Assembly (NCBI GenBank): GCA_029237695.1 | Contig: CM055280.1 | Coordinates: 30,981,102 to 31,045,101 of the forward strand | Origin: Conchocele bisecta | Taxonomy: Eukaryota; Mollusca; Bivalvia; Lucinida; Thyasiridae | Reading direction: 5' to 3' | Length of the DNA: 64,000 bases | Shown: positions 51,044 to 61,987 of the stretch, in pieces | Numbering within the stretch: the first letter of the stretch is position 1 | Layout: the number at the start of each line of letters is the position of its first letter | Translations under genes and position numbers: made by a program | The notes under the pieces: model-generated | Seen by the model: only the letters and a program-made list of their open reading frames with translations | Told to the model about the DNA's origin: nothing | Databases searched by the model: none

Positions 51044-51346
51044 GTAGCCTATTTCATCAACATTGCAAAGTATACTTTAGTAGCAAAGTATACTGTGAGG
51101 GAGAAATTTTCAATTTTATGATAAATTTATTAATTTTTATTATACTGAATTTATTACATTATCACAGCCAATTTGGCTGTGATAATGTAATAAATTCAGT
51201 ATAATAATTCTGCATACTTTTAATCATGAAATATGCATTTGTTAGTTCTATATGAAATAATGCATTTCAGGAAAAATAAATGATTACTCCCTGAAAGTAT
51301 ACTTTGCTAGTAAAGTATACTTTGCAATGTTGATGAAATAGGCTAC
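51044..51346. repeat. MITE family F, copy 3, complete
   Basis: GTAGCCTATTTCATCAACAT and ATGTTGATGAAATAGGCTAC ends are perfect inverted repeats. Centre ATTATCACAGCCAATTTGGC. Confidence 0.95.
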
Positions 51347-51858
51347 TGAATTTGACCTGTCTCGACGAAACGAGACGGCTCAAATAGTGGTCACACCGCC
51401 ATATACTTCTGCGAACAAATAAGAGAACTATGTAGATTTATCCGCAAGCATTTGGGAAACTCCTTCAAGAAACTGATTAAGTAATAAAGCTGTCTGCTTC
51501 TGTAGGGGAAAAAACAGATAAATTCTATTATTAAGAAATCCATTTTTACAACTGGGGAGTTTATAGATTTGCCATATGTCGCTTCCGAGTTCATCTGCTA
51601 AGAATAGTCCACACTTTCTTTTGATTAAATTGTAGGGCATGGATTTGTTTGAGATGCAGCTTTATCTATTTTGCCATTTTGGGCCCATGTCGAAAATCTG
51701 GTAGCACGGGAACACACGTATGAGTAATGATGACAAACGGGGGTAGATTTAGTTTGTGAACAGTGTAGTGCCAGATAGCAGGCACTCTACTTTTCTGGAG
51801 ATGATAGAGAATGGTAGTGCATTGGACATCAGTGTAACGTTCATGTGATCAGCACCTG
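51347..51858. other. Intronic sequence with a MITE P fragment
   Basis: CTGTCTCGACGAAACGAGAC (51358-51377) is a family P relic. Minus-strand frames at 51391-51640 are not recognised as a gene. Confidence 0.4.
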
Positions 51859-52124
51859 TAGCCTATTTCATCAACATTGCAAAGTATACTTTACTAGCAA
51901 AGTATACTTTGAGGGAGTAATCATTTATTTTTCCAGAAATGCATTATTTCATATAGAACTAACAAATGCATATATTTCATGATTAAAAGTATGCAGAATT
52001 ATTATACTGAATTTATTACAGTAGTGGGATTCTATTTTACACAATAACATTTTTGAAATACCCAATTGCTTCAGAAATGATGGAGTAACAATACTCAATT
52101 ACTAATTCCTTATCTGGAGCCCTG
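51859..52124. repeat. MITE F left half fused to MITE A right end
   Basis: Family F sequence stops at about 52020 in ACTGAATTTATTACAGTA and continues directly as family A (GTGGGATTCTATTTTACACA) to CTTATCTGGAGCCCTG. A deletion junction. Confidence 0.85.
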
Positions 52125-52289
52125 ATTAACTGATTTACAGTACATGTATTATTCATTGCATGTATCAAAACTATTTTAGTGTCACTCAAATATCCTTCAT
52201 ACACTTTGTTGAGTTATAAATAGAGAGTATGCGGTTATAATGTCTTTTGTTATCAACTTTTATCTTATGAGGCTAAGAAACGCATATTG

Positions 52290-52734
52290 CAGGGCTCCAG
52301 ATAAGGAATTAGTAATCGTGTATTGTCACTCCATCATTTCTGAAGCAATTGGGTAAGATGAGCTGCGTATTTGCTTAAATACCCAATTAAAATTGCCAAA
52401 AACCCAATTGAAATCAGAAGTAGCGAGTATCAAAAAGCAATCAAAAATTTGTGGTACCTTGATCGTGCTGCAGAAAACAATAAACAGACCGCAAATATAT
52501 AGCATGTTTTTCTTATTTTCCATGAAAACACATCTTGGTTTTTCATTAGAATTGTCTCCAAGGAGACAATTCTAATGAAATGCCAAGATATGTTTTCATT
52601 TCGAAGCAAACTATTCAATAATTGCTGTTTGTTGATGTGTAAACAGTAGTGTGATTTTATTTTACCCAATTAAAATTTTAAAATAACCAATTCAAATTTT
52701 AAAATACCCAATTGCTTCACAAATGATGGAGTGG
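52290..52734. repeat. MITE family A, copy 8, rearranged
   Basis: An inverted family A end (CAGGGCTCCAGATAAGGAAT, 52290-52353) is joined to a nearly full forward copy starting GAGCTGCGTATTTGC. The central palindrome at about 52545-52582 is intact. The right end is truncated at GATGGAGTGG. Confidence 0.85.
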
Positions 52735-52770
52735 TCCCCGGTCATGGTAGAGTTTTTGGAATCTGTGTTC

Positions 52771-52940
52771 CAGAGCTCCAGATAAGGTGCGTATTGACGT
52801 ATTTTACACACTTATTTAGCAGAATACACACTGATTATCAAAGTGAGAGTACAAAATTCTCACACCAATGTGAAAATACGTATTGATTTTCAAATTGAGT
52901 AGTAAAAATACTGTAATAAAGTTGAAATTTACTATAGGAG
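52771..52940 (+). repeat. MITE family B, copy 5 (3'-truncated)
   Basis: CAGAGCTCCAGATAAGGTGC start; similarity ends after AAAGTTGAAATTTACT. Confidence 0.8.
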
Positions 52941-53008
52941 TACCATATTCAAAGATATGACTACTACTTGTCAACGTGTATTTGGTCAATGAGCGGCTAT
53001 ATTTCACT

Positions 53009-54021
53009 GTAGCCTATTTCATCAACATTGCAAAGTATACTTTACTAGGAAAGTATACTTTGAGGGACAAATCATTTATTTTTCCTGAAATACATTATTT
53101 CATATAGAACTACAGGCCTCGACAAATTTTTATTTTCTGACTCGTCCCACTGGACGAGAGAACCTAAAAATCTACTCGTCCAGACTGGACTTCTACTCGT
53201 CCAAACTTTTGGTCAAATAACAAAACATACATTTTTCAGAAATGGTAATTATATAATGTCTTTAAATGCATGTGTATCTAGTTTGTGATCATTATACAAT
53301 ACTATTTCCACAGTTAATGTGCCCGTGTAGATCTATATTTCCAGCTTTCGGTGCGCGGCTTCAACAAATAAATTATGTAATTTATGTAATTTGTGTAACT
53401 GTTACTACAAAGCGTGAAACAATGGTGCCGTGGTGGGAGGGGTACACTGCAGTTTGCGTCTTATTGTAAACGGGAATAATAATGCAGGAAGAATAAGATT
53501 GCCAAGTTTTAGATATAATTCGCCAGATACCCGCGATTAATTTCGCCTTTTCGATCTATCAATATCTCCGCCGCTCTGCAAAAACCAGCGTATGTCTGAC
53601 ATCTTGACACCACGCTCGGTAATCAGTAATATTTTATTGGAATTTAGTATTTCGCTTCGCAAAACTTCGCATTTGCATTTTCTCAGTGGTGATCTTCAAA
53701 TTTCCACTCGCCCGACTGGACGAGCGGCTTTAATTTTCACTCGCCCAGACTGAAAAGTTACTCGTAAATACGAGCGGACGAGTGGATTTGTCGAGGCCTG
53801 GAACTATCAAATGCATATAGTCCATGATTAAAAGTAGTTATTAAAAGTAATTATTATACTGAATTTATTACATTATCACAGCCAAATTGGCTGTGATAAT
53901 GTAATAAATTCAGTATACAGTGTAATAAAAATTAATAAATTTATCATAAAATTGAAAATTTCTCCCTCAAAGTATACTTTGCTACTAAAGTATACTTTGC
54001 AATGTTGATGAAATAGGCTAC
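53009..54021. repeat. MITE family F, copy 4, split by a 688-bp element
   Basis: TAGCCTATTTCATCAACATT start and AATGTTGATGAAATAGGCTA end. The right end lies 30 bases before the next phosphatase exon. Confidence 0.93.
53113..53800. mobile_element. 688-bp inverted-end element with GAACTA target duplication
   Basis: Ends CAGGCCTCGACAAATTTTTA and GGATTTGTCGAGGCCTG are inverted repeats. GAACTA flanks both sides (53107-53112, 53801-53806). Subterminal ACTCGTCCAGACTGGAC-type motifs recur in both halves. No transposase is seen in the interior. Confidence 0.9.
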
Positions 54022-54051
54022 TGATGTTTGCCATTTGTGTATTAATTGCAG

Positions 54052-54150
54052 TATGCTGACCCAGTGGCAGACTTGCTGGACAAGTGGGGCGTGTTTCGGG
54101 CGCGGCTTTTCAGGGAATCTTGTGTCTTTCATAGGGGTAACTATGTCAAG
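54052..54150 (+). CDS. CTDSP-like: CTD small phosphatase-like gene, exon with motif III region
   Basis: Flanked by TTAATTGCAG and GTGAGT. The 33 codons start [20 protein letters not shown] and end [13 protein letters not shown]. These residues match the strongly conserved SCP block; the FHRGNYVK end provides the motif III Lys region. Phase 0 at both edges. Confidence 0.97.
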
Positions 54151-54339
54151 GTGAGTGGGGCCATAGCTGGACAAGTGGGGCGTGTTTCGGGCGTCACTTC
54201 AGGGAAACACATGCCTACCACATATATCATACTATTTTACTATTATTTTCTTCTTCATCCAACCTGCTTGGCCCTAAATTATACTCTTTTGTGTTGGTGA
54301 GTCGTTAAGCCCCCCATTGCAATTCATTCAGGGAATCAT

Positions 54340-55016
54340 GGGGCCGTTTCACTAAACTTTGTACGACTAAAATGTTTGCAGGGCTCCAGATAAGCTGCGT
54401 ATTTGTAAATACCCCAATTAAAATTGCCAAAAACCCAATTGAAATCAGAAGTAGTGAGTATCAAAAAGCAATGAGAACTATTATTGTGGTACCTTTATCA
54501 TGCTGCAGAAAACAATAAACAGACCGCCAATATAGCATATTTTTCTTATTTTTTCCATGAAAACACATCTTGGTATTTTATTAGAATTGTCTCCAAGGAG
54601 ACAATTATAATGAAATGCCAAGATATGTTTTCATTTTGAAACAAACTATTCAATAATTGCTGTCTGTTGATGAGTAAACAAGTGTGATTTAATTTTACCC
54701 AATTAAAATTTTGAAATACCCAATTGCTTCAGAAATGATGGAGTGACAACACTCAATTACTAATTCCTTATCTGGAGCCTGTGTTTGTAAGTGCAAAATT
54801 ATGATAGTCTGTAAATTTCACATGAACAATATTTTCTTGTAAACAATAATTGGATTTGCCCTTATTGGACATAGGCTGCATATGAACATAGGCAGCCTAT
54901 GTTTATGAATATAGGCAGCCTATGTTCAAGAAATGTAAATCCATTAATTGAAATTTCCAGACGATTCTAAATTTGCACAAACATTTTAGTCGTACAAAGT
55001 TCAGTGAAACGGCCCC
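54340..55016. repeat. MITE family J, copy 3, containing MITE A
   Basis: GGGGCCGTTTCACTAAACTT start and TTCAGTGAAACGGCCCC end. The J centre is enlarged (GCATATGAACATAGGCAGCC). A family A element sits in the left arm. Confidence 0.9.
54379..54781 (+). repeat. MITE family A, copy 9, with TGTTTG target duplication
   Basis: CAGGGCTCCAGATAAGCTGC start and CTTATCTGGAGCCTG end. TGTTTG precedes and follows it (54373-54378, 54782-54787). Confidence 0.92.
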
Positions 55017-55548
55017 AATGTGTCTGTCATGGGTACAAAAAAAATCGCCACTTTTTTGAAGTGGCGATTTTTTATGTCAAGGTGAGTAACAGGAATGGAT
55101 TGTGATATGTTAATTTTCCGACCAATCAAATAATTACAAAATGATTTTCAGACTAGTTCATTTATAAAAAGGGGGTGTTTTGACAATACAAACCACAGAT
55201 AGAAAACCCCATCCAAATACTCAAAAGTTATACAAATTCTGCTATCTGTACATTTTCATGCAAATGTTTTCCAACCCAATTCTAAAAATCCTATTTCAGA
55301 GATATTGATTCAAACAAATAAGTATTTTCTGTGAATTATGTTGCCATAAATCTTGAAATTGGTTTTTGCGATGTAATACATATGTAAATACGGCCGTTAT
55401 AGAAAGCATGTTAGGTGATCAGTGCAACTTGATTGTATGGTTCAGTGCACACTACGTGCATTAAATACAATTTGTATTAATTTAACCCATCACATGCGGA
55501 ATACACCCTTTACAGGTATGATTTTTTTAAAAATATTTTATTTTTATT
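55017..55548. other. Intronic sequence
   Basis: It holds a small hairpin ATCGCCACTTTTTTGAAGTGGCGAT (55045-55069; a MITE E relic). Otherwise I see nothing. Confidence 0.5.
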
Positions 55549-55650
55549 TTTGTTATTTCTCTATGAAAGTATATGTTGTGACCACTCATTTGAACCGTCT
55601 CAAATGGTGGTCGCGACATATACTTCTGAGCGCATAGAAGGAAAATATTT
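55549..55650. repeat. Short palindromic MITE family P, copy 3
   Basis: GTGACCACTCATTTGAACCG and its inverted match TCAAATGGTGGTCGC, edges GAAAGTATATG and CATATACTTCTG. Confidence 0.75.
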
Positions 55651-55989
55651 AGAATTTTCCGCAAATATAATGGCGTATCCTCGGCATGAAAATGGTTAAT
55701 AGATAGTTATTAACTTCATTGACTGATTTGTGGCTGTGACTGGAGAAAATGGGCTTATGGGATGTGTTACCAGTCTAGCTCCTGATCAATTAGCACGCAC
55801 CTGTAGCCTGATAACGATCTGTATTTGTTGTTAGTAGCATGACGGGTGTGTTATTGAGGGACTGGAGAACAGTACAGGACGCACTGGCTGATATCTACAC
55901 AAGTCCCATTTCTCCAGTCACAGCCACGTTTCATAGGAAACTAAACATAACCTCATTTCGATGAAATCATTAAACTTATGTAATTAATA

Positions 55990-56197
55990 CATGCTTTTAT
56001 ATCTTGCCTTATTTCTCAATAAAAACATGGTTTGACAGCACTTCAGAATCATTTCCAATGGAAATGATTCTAAAGTGCGTCAAAGCATGTTGTAACTTAT
56101 TCTAAAGTGCTGTCAAAGCATGTTTTTGATGATAAAAATAGAAAATGGAAAATTAACAGCAGACGACAAAAAATTAAGATAGCGGTGTAAGGGTTAA
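55990..56197. repeat. piggyBac-like MITE family D, copy 4 (left end lost)
   Basis: It starts within the family at ATGCTTTTATATCTTGCC and ends GCGGTGTAAGGGTTAA. Confidence 0.8.
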
Positions 56198-56734
56198 ATC
56201 ATCACTCAGAAATAATAAATAAAATAAAATCTGTACAAAATTAGCACAGGCGGTAGCTAGAAACAAAGTTTCTACCCCGCTCCATACCTCTCACAAGAGT
56301 AACAATTTAACCCCATCTCTTTAATGTAACACATGGAAGAGTGATTTTTGCTATCGGTTATCCGGCGTGTTTGGTATGTTAGCGATATAAAACTGTCAAC
56401 GCTGTATCAATACATTATTAATAAAGAACATACACATGCAGAAATTGGTTATTTTACCGTGTCAAGGTGTTTATCTGACGTTTACATGTTTTTATTGTAA
56501 ATTTAAAGCTTCATTTCGTTATGTTGAATGTTGAACAACAACAAGAGTTCTAATATATTTGCCAATTTACTAGTTATACATGAGATATTATTTTTTTAAA
56601 GGTATGAAATATACAGTTTACTAAATTTTGATCTACATGCCACAGGTTTGGGTATGCACTTCGGTTGCTCACATTTTTTGAATGGGTCAAATTGTAGCCA
56701 TAGATAACATAACGGTATTAATATTATTTTTGTT

Positions 56735-56840
56735 ATTTTTCAATGAAAGTTTATGTTGTGACCTCATTTGAACCGTCTCGACGAGACGGTTCAAATGGTG
56801 GTTGCGACATATACTTCTGAGCGCATAGAAGGAAAATAAA
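56735..56840. repeat. Short palindromic MITE family P, copy 4
   Basis: Arms ATTTGAACCGTCTCGACGAG with a perfect complement, edges CAATGAAAGTTTATG and CATATACTTCTGAGCG. Confidence 0.8.
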
Positions 56841-56901
56841 TAGGATTTTTTGAAAACTGAAAATCAGTACACGATTAGCACAGACGGTAGTGTACTAAAG
56901 A

Positions 56902-57055
56902 CAGAGCTCCAGTTAAGGTGCGTAATTTTATCAAATTTGCGGGGAATTTTGTTATTTCTTCACCAAAAATGGCAAGTTGTGTTCATTGAGACGATTCTAA
57001 AGAACTCCCAACTTGCCATTTTTGGTGAAGAACTAAGAAAATACCTCGAATATTC
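56902..57055. repeat. MITE family C, copy 2 (right end lost)
   Basis: CAGAGCTCCAGTTAAGGTGC start, arms AAAAATGGCAAGTTG/CAACTTGCCATTTTT. The right end fades out about 15 bases before a phosphatase exon acceptor. Confidence 0.85.
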
Positions 57056-57070
57056 GTATTGCGTTTGCAG

Positions 57071-57157
57071 GATTTGAGTCGACTGGGTCGTGATCTAGAA
57101 CAAGTGGTTATCCTAGATAACTCTCCTGCTTCCTACATCTTCCATCCGGACAATGCA
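57071..57157 (+). CDS. CTDSP-like: CTD small phosphatase-like gene, exon with motif IV
   Basis: Flanked by GTTTGCAG and GTGAGT. The 29 codons read [20 protein letters not shown] then [14 protein letters not shown] is the motif IV Asp-Asn that binds magnesium in this family. Phase 0 at both edges. Confidence 0.97.
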
Positions 57158-57576
57158 GTGAGTATACCCACATTGATAGTCCCCCCCCCCCCCACCTCCC
57201 CACACCTTTTTGGATTGATGGATGCGATGGGTAATTGATGGATTGAGATATATTTTTCGCATGTACTCGGAAAATTTTGTCAACTTTTGACTCCATTTAT
57301 GGAAAATATTGTAAATTTTGTAAACGTATTTCATGAAATTACGCAGATGTCCGAAGTCACATGGTGTGTCTCATATGACCTTCACTGTTGCGGGGACGTA
57401 AAACCCATTTTCACTATTTTGTGTACCCCAAAAACAAAGTCACCACCCTGTCCTGTCCGTCTGTCCGTCCGTCTGTGATTTGAAATAAAGCTTTCGGGTA
57501 CCTACTATCTTTGTAACCATAAGTCGGATTGGCTTCAAAATGAGTTTTGTTTGCGTTGAAAGTTTTTAAGGGGAAC

Positions 57577-57971
57577 CAGAGCTCCAGATAAGCTGCGTAT
57601 TTGCTTAAATACCCAATTAAAATTGCCAAAATCCCAATTGAAATCAGAAGTAGTGAGTACCAAAAAACAATAACAAATTTATGGTACGTTTATCATGCTG
57701 CAGAAAACAATAAACAGACCACAAATATAGCATATTGTCTTATTTTTCCATGAAAACACATCTTGGTATTTCATTAGAATTGTAATGAGACAATTCTAAT
57801 GAAATGCCAAGATATGTTTTATTTAGAAACAAACTATTCAAATTTGCGGTCTGCTGCTGTGTAAACAGTAGTGTGATTTTATTTTACCCAATTAAAATTT
57901 TGAAATACCCATTTGCTTCAGAAATGATGGAGTGACAATACTCAATTACTAATTCCTTATCTGGAGCCCTG
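57577..57971 (+). repeat. MITE family A, copy 10, with GGGAAC target duplication
   Basis: CAGAGCTCCAGATAAGCTGC start and CTTATCTGGAGCCCTG end. GGGAAC at 57571-57576 and 57972-57977 is a clean 6-base duplication. The central palindrome has a shortened turn (AATTGTAATGAGACAATT). Confidence 0.95.
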
Positions 57972-58044
57972 GGGAACTTTCATCAGAGTTATTGATTTCT
58001 TGTTTTCTCCAGTCACAGCCACATATCTGTCACGTGTGTTTCAG

Positions 58045-58179
58045 GTTCCCTGCCAGTCGTGGTTTGACGACATGCAAGACAGTGAATTATTGGATCTTAT
58101 CCCATTCTTTGAAGGACTTGCACAGGTGGACAGTGTTTATAGTGTATTACGGAGCACAAACGCATCTGACTCCTCCTAG
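58045..58179 (+). CDS. CTDSP-like: CTD small phosphatase-like gene, terminal coding exon
   Basis: The acceptor GTGTTTCAG precedes 58045. The 44 codons plus TAG encode [20 protein letters not shown], then [19 protein letters not shown] and ASDSS. This matches the C-terminal helix and the ending of animal CTDSP1/2/L proteins (DLLPFFE, VDDVYSVLR). Joined exons 42229 to 58179 give about 238 residues without a stop. The enzyme dephosphorylates the RNA polymerase II CTD and related phosphoproteins in its family; which substrate applies here is not known. Confidence 0.97.
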   Translation, partial: VPCQSWFDDMQDSELLDLIPFFEGLAQVDSVYSVLRSTNASDSS

Positions 58180-58730
58180 TATTAAATTAACCACACCCAG
58201 TTTTACCATATTTGGTAAACGGGTGGAGCTATTACCAGCTATGCCTTATTTGACTTCGTTATGCAAATTGGAGAGTGTTTTCTTAACCAAGACGCCAATT
58301 TGCATTTTGTGAAGGAAGGCAGGTCACTGATAATAGCTGTTTGATGATTGGCTAATATGTGATGTTATGTCTTCTAATTGGATGTTGAGTGATGGTACGT
58401 CTTTGTTGATTGGTTGACAGATTTAAGTTGCTGATTGGCGGATGGTGTAATTGTTTTGTGAATAATATATACACGAAAGACGCGGAGTCACTCAGCTGTT
58501 GTGATTAAACTTTGGAGACATTAAACGTGATTTGTTTGCTGAATTAAATGGTGTACCCAATAACAGACTGGATTGTATATATCCAGACATATCATATATG
58601 CAAATTACGTCATGTGACCTGACCTTCAGCCAGTCGTGTGAGTCCTGCTTAGGGTCATGAACTTCAGACGCTCAACTGTTTCTTGGTTTGTGGGACAGTA
58701 CTTTGTTACGTAGCCTTAGTGTGTTGTTAA
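58180..58730 (+). other. Probable 3'UTR of the phosphatase gene
   Basis: Three ATTAAA words (58504, 58520, 58543) within 45 bases are candidate polyadenylation signals about 330-370 bases after the stop. GATTGG words recur at 58344-58440. Confidence 0.45.
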
Positions 58731-58731
58731 A

Positions 58732-58860
58732 GGAATAACCAACATTTTTGGTAGAATTTATTAGGATGTAACCTTTTAAAGTCAAACAATACTGGCTTAA
58801 CTTTTAAACGTTTAAATCGCCGATAAATTATCAAAAAATGTTGTTTATTCCTTATAATTC
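58732..58860. repeat. Small palindromic MITE related to family H
   Basis: AAGGAATAACCAACATTTTT and AAAAATGTTGTTTATTCCTT form the ends; inner arms TTTAAAGTCAAACAATACTG are weaker. Confidence 0.7.
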
Positions 58861-59286
58861 CAACCCACTTCTATATCAAAGTGGTTAGAATGATTTTAAA
58901 TCCTATTTTTCATAGTTTTACCCAATTTCAACATAACTTTAAACTGATAACTCACATGCATTCTTTTTATGACATTTCACAACACAGTCAGTGACGTAAC
59001 GTCAAAGTAACAATATGATGTACAGCAGAACATTGCTCAGAGCAAAAGGAAAGTGAACAAATGTATTTTTTTCCCTCAATATTGTTCTTTTCCACATTTG
59101 AAATTTCGATTGGATGCAAAATTTCAACTGTTCTGGAAGCGTTTTCATGTATGAACTCTTGCCATATGCCTGCATATGGCTACTGGCAGCCAATGAAAAT
59201 GTTCAGAATCATGTACGTCATTTGAAGTTGGAATCATAGGAAAATAACAGCAGAATCAAGAGAAAAGAGTCACCAGTGTATTTACT

Positions 59287-59536
59287 TTAACCCTTAGACC
59301 GCTACTCTCAACAATTGTTATCTGCTGTTGCTTTTATATCTTGCCCGATTTCTCAATAAAAACATGTTGTGACAGCACTTCAGAATCATTTCCAATGAAA
59401 ATGATTCTGAAGTGCTGTCAAAGCATGTTGTAAATTATTCTAAAGTGCTGTCAAAGCATGTTTTTGATGATCAAAATGGAAAATAGAAAATAAACAGCAG
59501 ACGACAAAAAAATGTAGATAGCAGTCTAAGGGTTAA
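59287..59536. repeat. piggyBac-like MITE family D, copy 5
   Basis: TTAACCCTTAGACCGCTA start and TAGCAGTCTAAGGGTTAA end, both TTAA edges intact. Confidence 0.92.
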
Positions 59537-59593
59537 TGGACGTCGCTGCTCATCCGATACAACACTTCTAGAAAATTCTGACCATCATCATAC

Positions 59594-59808
59594 TTAACCT
59601 TTACACTTCTGAAATAAATGTTGTCGTCTATTGTTTTTTTTATTTTCCATATTTCTCCCTCAAAAACATGCTTTGACAGCACTTTAGAATCATTTCCAAT
59701 GGAAATGATTCTAAAGTTTTGTCAAACCATGTTTTAATTGAGAGAAAAAATGGCAAAATGTAAAACAACAGCAGACGACAATTTTCGTTCCCGCATTCTA
59801 AGGGTTAA
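59594..59808. repeat. piggyBac-like MITE family D, copy 6
   Basis: TTAACCTTTACACTTCTG start and CGCATTCTAAGGGTTAA end, perfect inner ATCATTTCCAATGGAAATGA palindrome. Confidence 0.9.
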
Positions 59809-59909
59809 AGTTTGTCTCTGCATACATCGACTAGCTACGCCAAGTAGAAATACATGTATTAAGTCATCTGAGACAATGGATAAGCAAGCAGATCATGTGA
59901 CCATTTTAC

Positions 59910-60035
59910 AGCATTCTGATTGGATATGGATGGATCGCTCTCTGATTGGCCATACTGGTGCTGCATTCTGATTGGATGGAAACAGACAAGCAGTCTGATT
60001 GGATACAGCTGGACTGCATTCTGATTGGATCATTA
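59910..60035 (+). repeat. CTGATTGGAT-rich short repeat
   Basis: (T/G)CTGATTGG occurs five times in about 110 bases (59918, 59942, 59967, 59995, 60019), usually as GCATTCTGATTGGAT. It is an imperfect tandem repeat of inverted CCAAT boxes. Confidence 0.7.
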
Positions 60036-60684
60036 AATAATGTGATATCATTGGTTGGTTAGCTAATCATGTAACTAGTAAATTGTGTGTATTGGTCAGT
60101 AGATGTCATGTGATTTGCAGAATATGAAAGGTTAAATCATATCTTCTAGCAATACTGAAGTATAAAGCTGTGTAATACAATTAAATGGCATTGTAGACAC
60201 TTCATAATATTGGGTATATTTTGATGTCAACAATTTGCTCATGTTTTCATATTTTCTTTGCTGCACTGCATTTTCGAACGATGTCCTTTCAACCCTAAAT
60301 AAGTGGAATGAAATGGACCAATCCATAAAATGAATTTCAGACTAGTCCATTTATAAAAAAGGGGGTAATTTTTATTTGTCGCAGACGGTGCGATATAGAC
60401 GGCACATTGGCGTGCATCTAGGTTAAAGTTTTTGGTTAAAGTTTTTCGGTATACTATCATCTGGATCTACACTTTTCGCAAACACCGCAATAGAGGTCTG
60501 TAGTGTTGAGTGGATTAATGTCATGATTTTCTGACATCGAAATATATCTTTTGTTGAAAGTGTTAACGGTATAGTTTGTGTATACGAATGGGTAGTTATA
60601 TGTCTGAAGCTATCTGTAGTATTAATTTAACTATGATTAGTACAAAATACCTCAACCATGATTGAGCCTTGTAAATACATTTGT

Positions 60685-60824
60685 AAGGCCATAAAAAAAA
60701 CACTGCGGTTCTCGGACACGTGGTTTGCGGAACAAGACGCGAGAGAACAGATTTTTTGTGGTTTGAGATGCAGCGGGTAGATGTGGCGATATCTGAGAAC
60801 CAAAGTACTTTTTTTATGGCCTAA
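60685..60824. repeat. Inverted-end element AGGCCATAAAAAAA
   Basis: AGGCCATAAAAAAAACACTG plus GGTTCTCGG pair with CTGAGAACC and TACTTTTTTTATGGCCT. About 140 bases, no target duplication clear. Confidence 0.8.
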
Positions 60825-61042
60825 TATATGGTGTAACACTTTGTACGCCAGAAGCCTCTGTCATAATGTTTGCAAACAGTGTACATGTAGATCCAGATGA
60901 GCCGACTCATAATGAGCCGTCTCATCAGGATCTGCGCCCTTTATGGATATTTTCTTATTTCTAAAAACAATACCCCTTTCTGATAAATGGAATAGACTGA
61001 AAAATAACATAGGAGTGTACATTCCAGACAAAGGGGTGAAAG

Positions 61043-61231
61043 CAGGGATTCCGCTGGGGAAAATAAAAAAATCGCCACTTCAAAAAAAATAAAACAATTG
61101 GCGATAAAAAATTACAATTTTCGAGAGAAATTTTCTTTTTGGATTTCTTTTCCGAAAATTGTAATTTTTTATCGCCAATTGTTTATTTTTATCGCCAATT
61201 GCGAAAGTGGCGATCGCCAGCGGAATCCCTG
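61043..61231. repeat. MITE family E, copy 5
   Basis: CAGGGATTCCGCTGGGGAAA start and CGATCGCCAGCGGAATCCCT end, full-length arms. Confidence 0.92.
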
Positions 61232-61452
61232 GTGAACGGGTTAACCTTTTTAACACAGAATAATGGAATGAACGTGATACATTAATTTTTCGACCAATCT
61301 AATCATCACAAAATGATTTTCAGACTAGAATACCGCCAAAAGGCTGACCTGGATCTACACTATTTGCAAATACATTGTCACCACTATAGAGGTCTGTAGT
61401 GTTGAAAGGGATAAGCAAAGTTTATGTCAAAGTAATAATGCTATCGGTATTA

Positions 61453-61719
61453 TATAGAGAATAGTAGGTTAGTGCCGTGAATGGGAACAAATATCTGGCA
61501 AGGCTCAGGAAACGGGATGGGCGAGGCTCTGCTGAGCACATCCCGTTTCCGTGCCGCGCCAGATATTTTTTCCCATTCACGGCACTAACCTACTATTCTA
61601 TTTATCCCGACAACACCTACACATGGCTGTAAAATTCAAAAATTGTATTGACTGGATATCAAAAATGTTTCACGGCACCGTGTTTCACGGCACATACGCA
61701 CTGTGTTAACGGGATAAAT
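61453..61719. repeat. MITE family L, copy 3 (inverted)
   Basis: ATAGTAGGTTAGTGCCGTGA hairpin followed by TTATCCCGACAACACC and GTGTTAACGGGATAAAT. Inverted relative to copy 1. Confidence 0.88.
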
Positions 61720-61748
61720 ATAAATTGTCTTGGGCAAATATTTAGTAA

Positions 61749-61987
61749 TTAACTCTTTGGATGCTAGCAGCGAAAATAACATCCAACAAATTATGAGTAC
61801 TGTATGTTTCTTATTTATCTCTGTAAATATGTCATGGAATTCCATTAGAATTGCGGCCTTTGGCCGGATGCAATTCTAATGAAATCATTATATTTATAGG
61901 GAAACATGAAAGAAAATATAACGAATTGTCATCTGCTATTTTTTAACTATTTATAGCTCACAAGTTTCCCAGCATGCAAAGAGTTAA
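61749..61987. repeat. TTAA-type MITE family K, copy 2
   Basis: TTAACTCTTTGGATGCTAG start and CAGCATGCAAAGAGTTAA end. Confidence 0.9.

Noticed and set aside
51391..51640. Two overlapping minus-strand ORFs
   Set aside because: No recognisable motif, inside a phosphatase intron; possible decayed retroelement but unsupported.
42369..58044. Intronic microRNA of the miR-26 type, which sits in vertebrate CTDSP introns
   Set aside because: I looked for a TTCAAGTAATCC-type sequence in the introns and did not see it.
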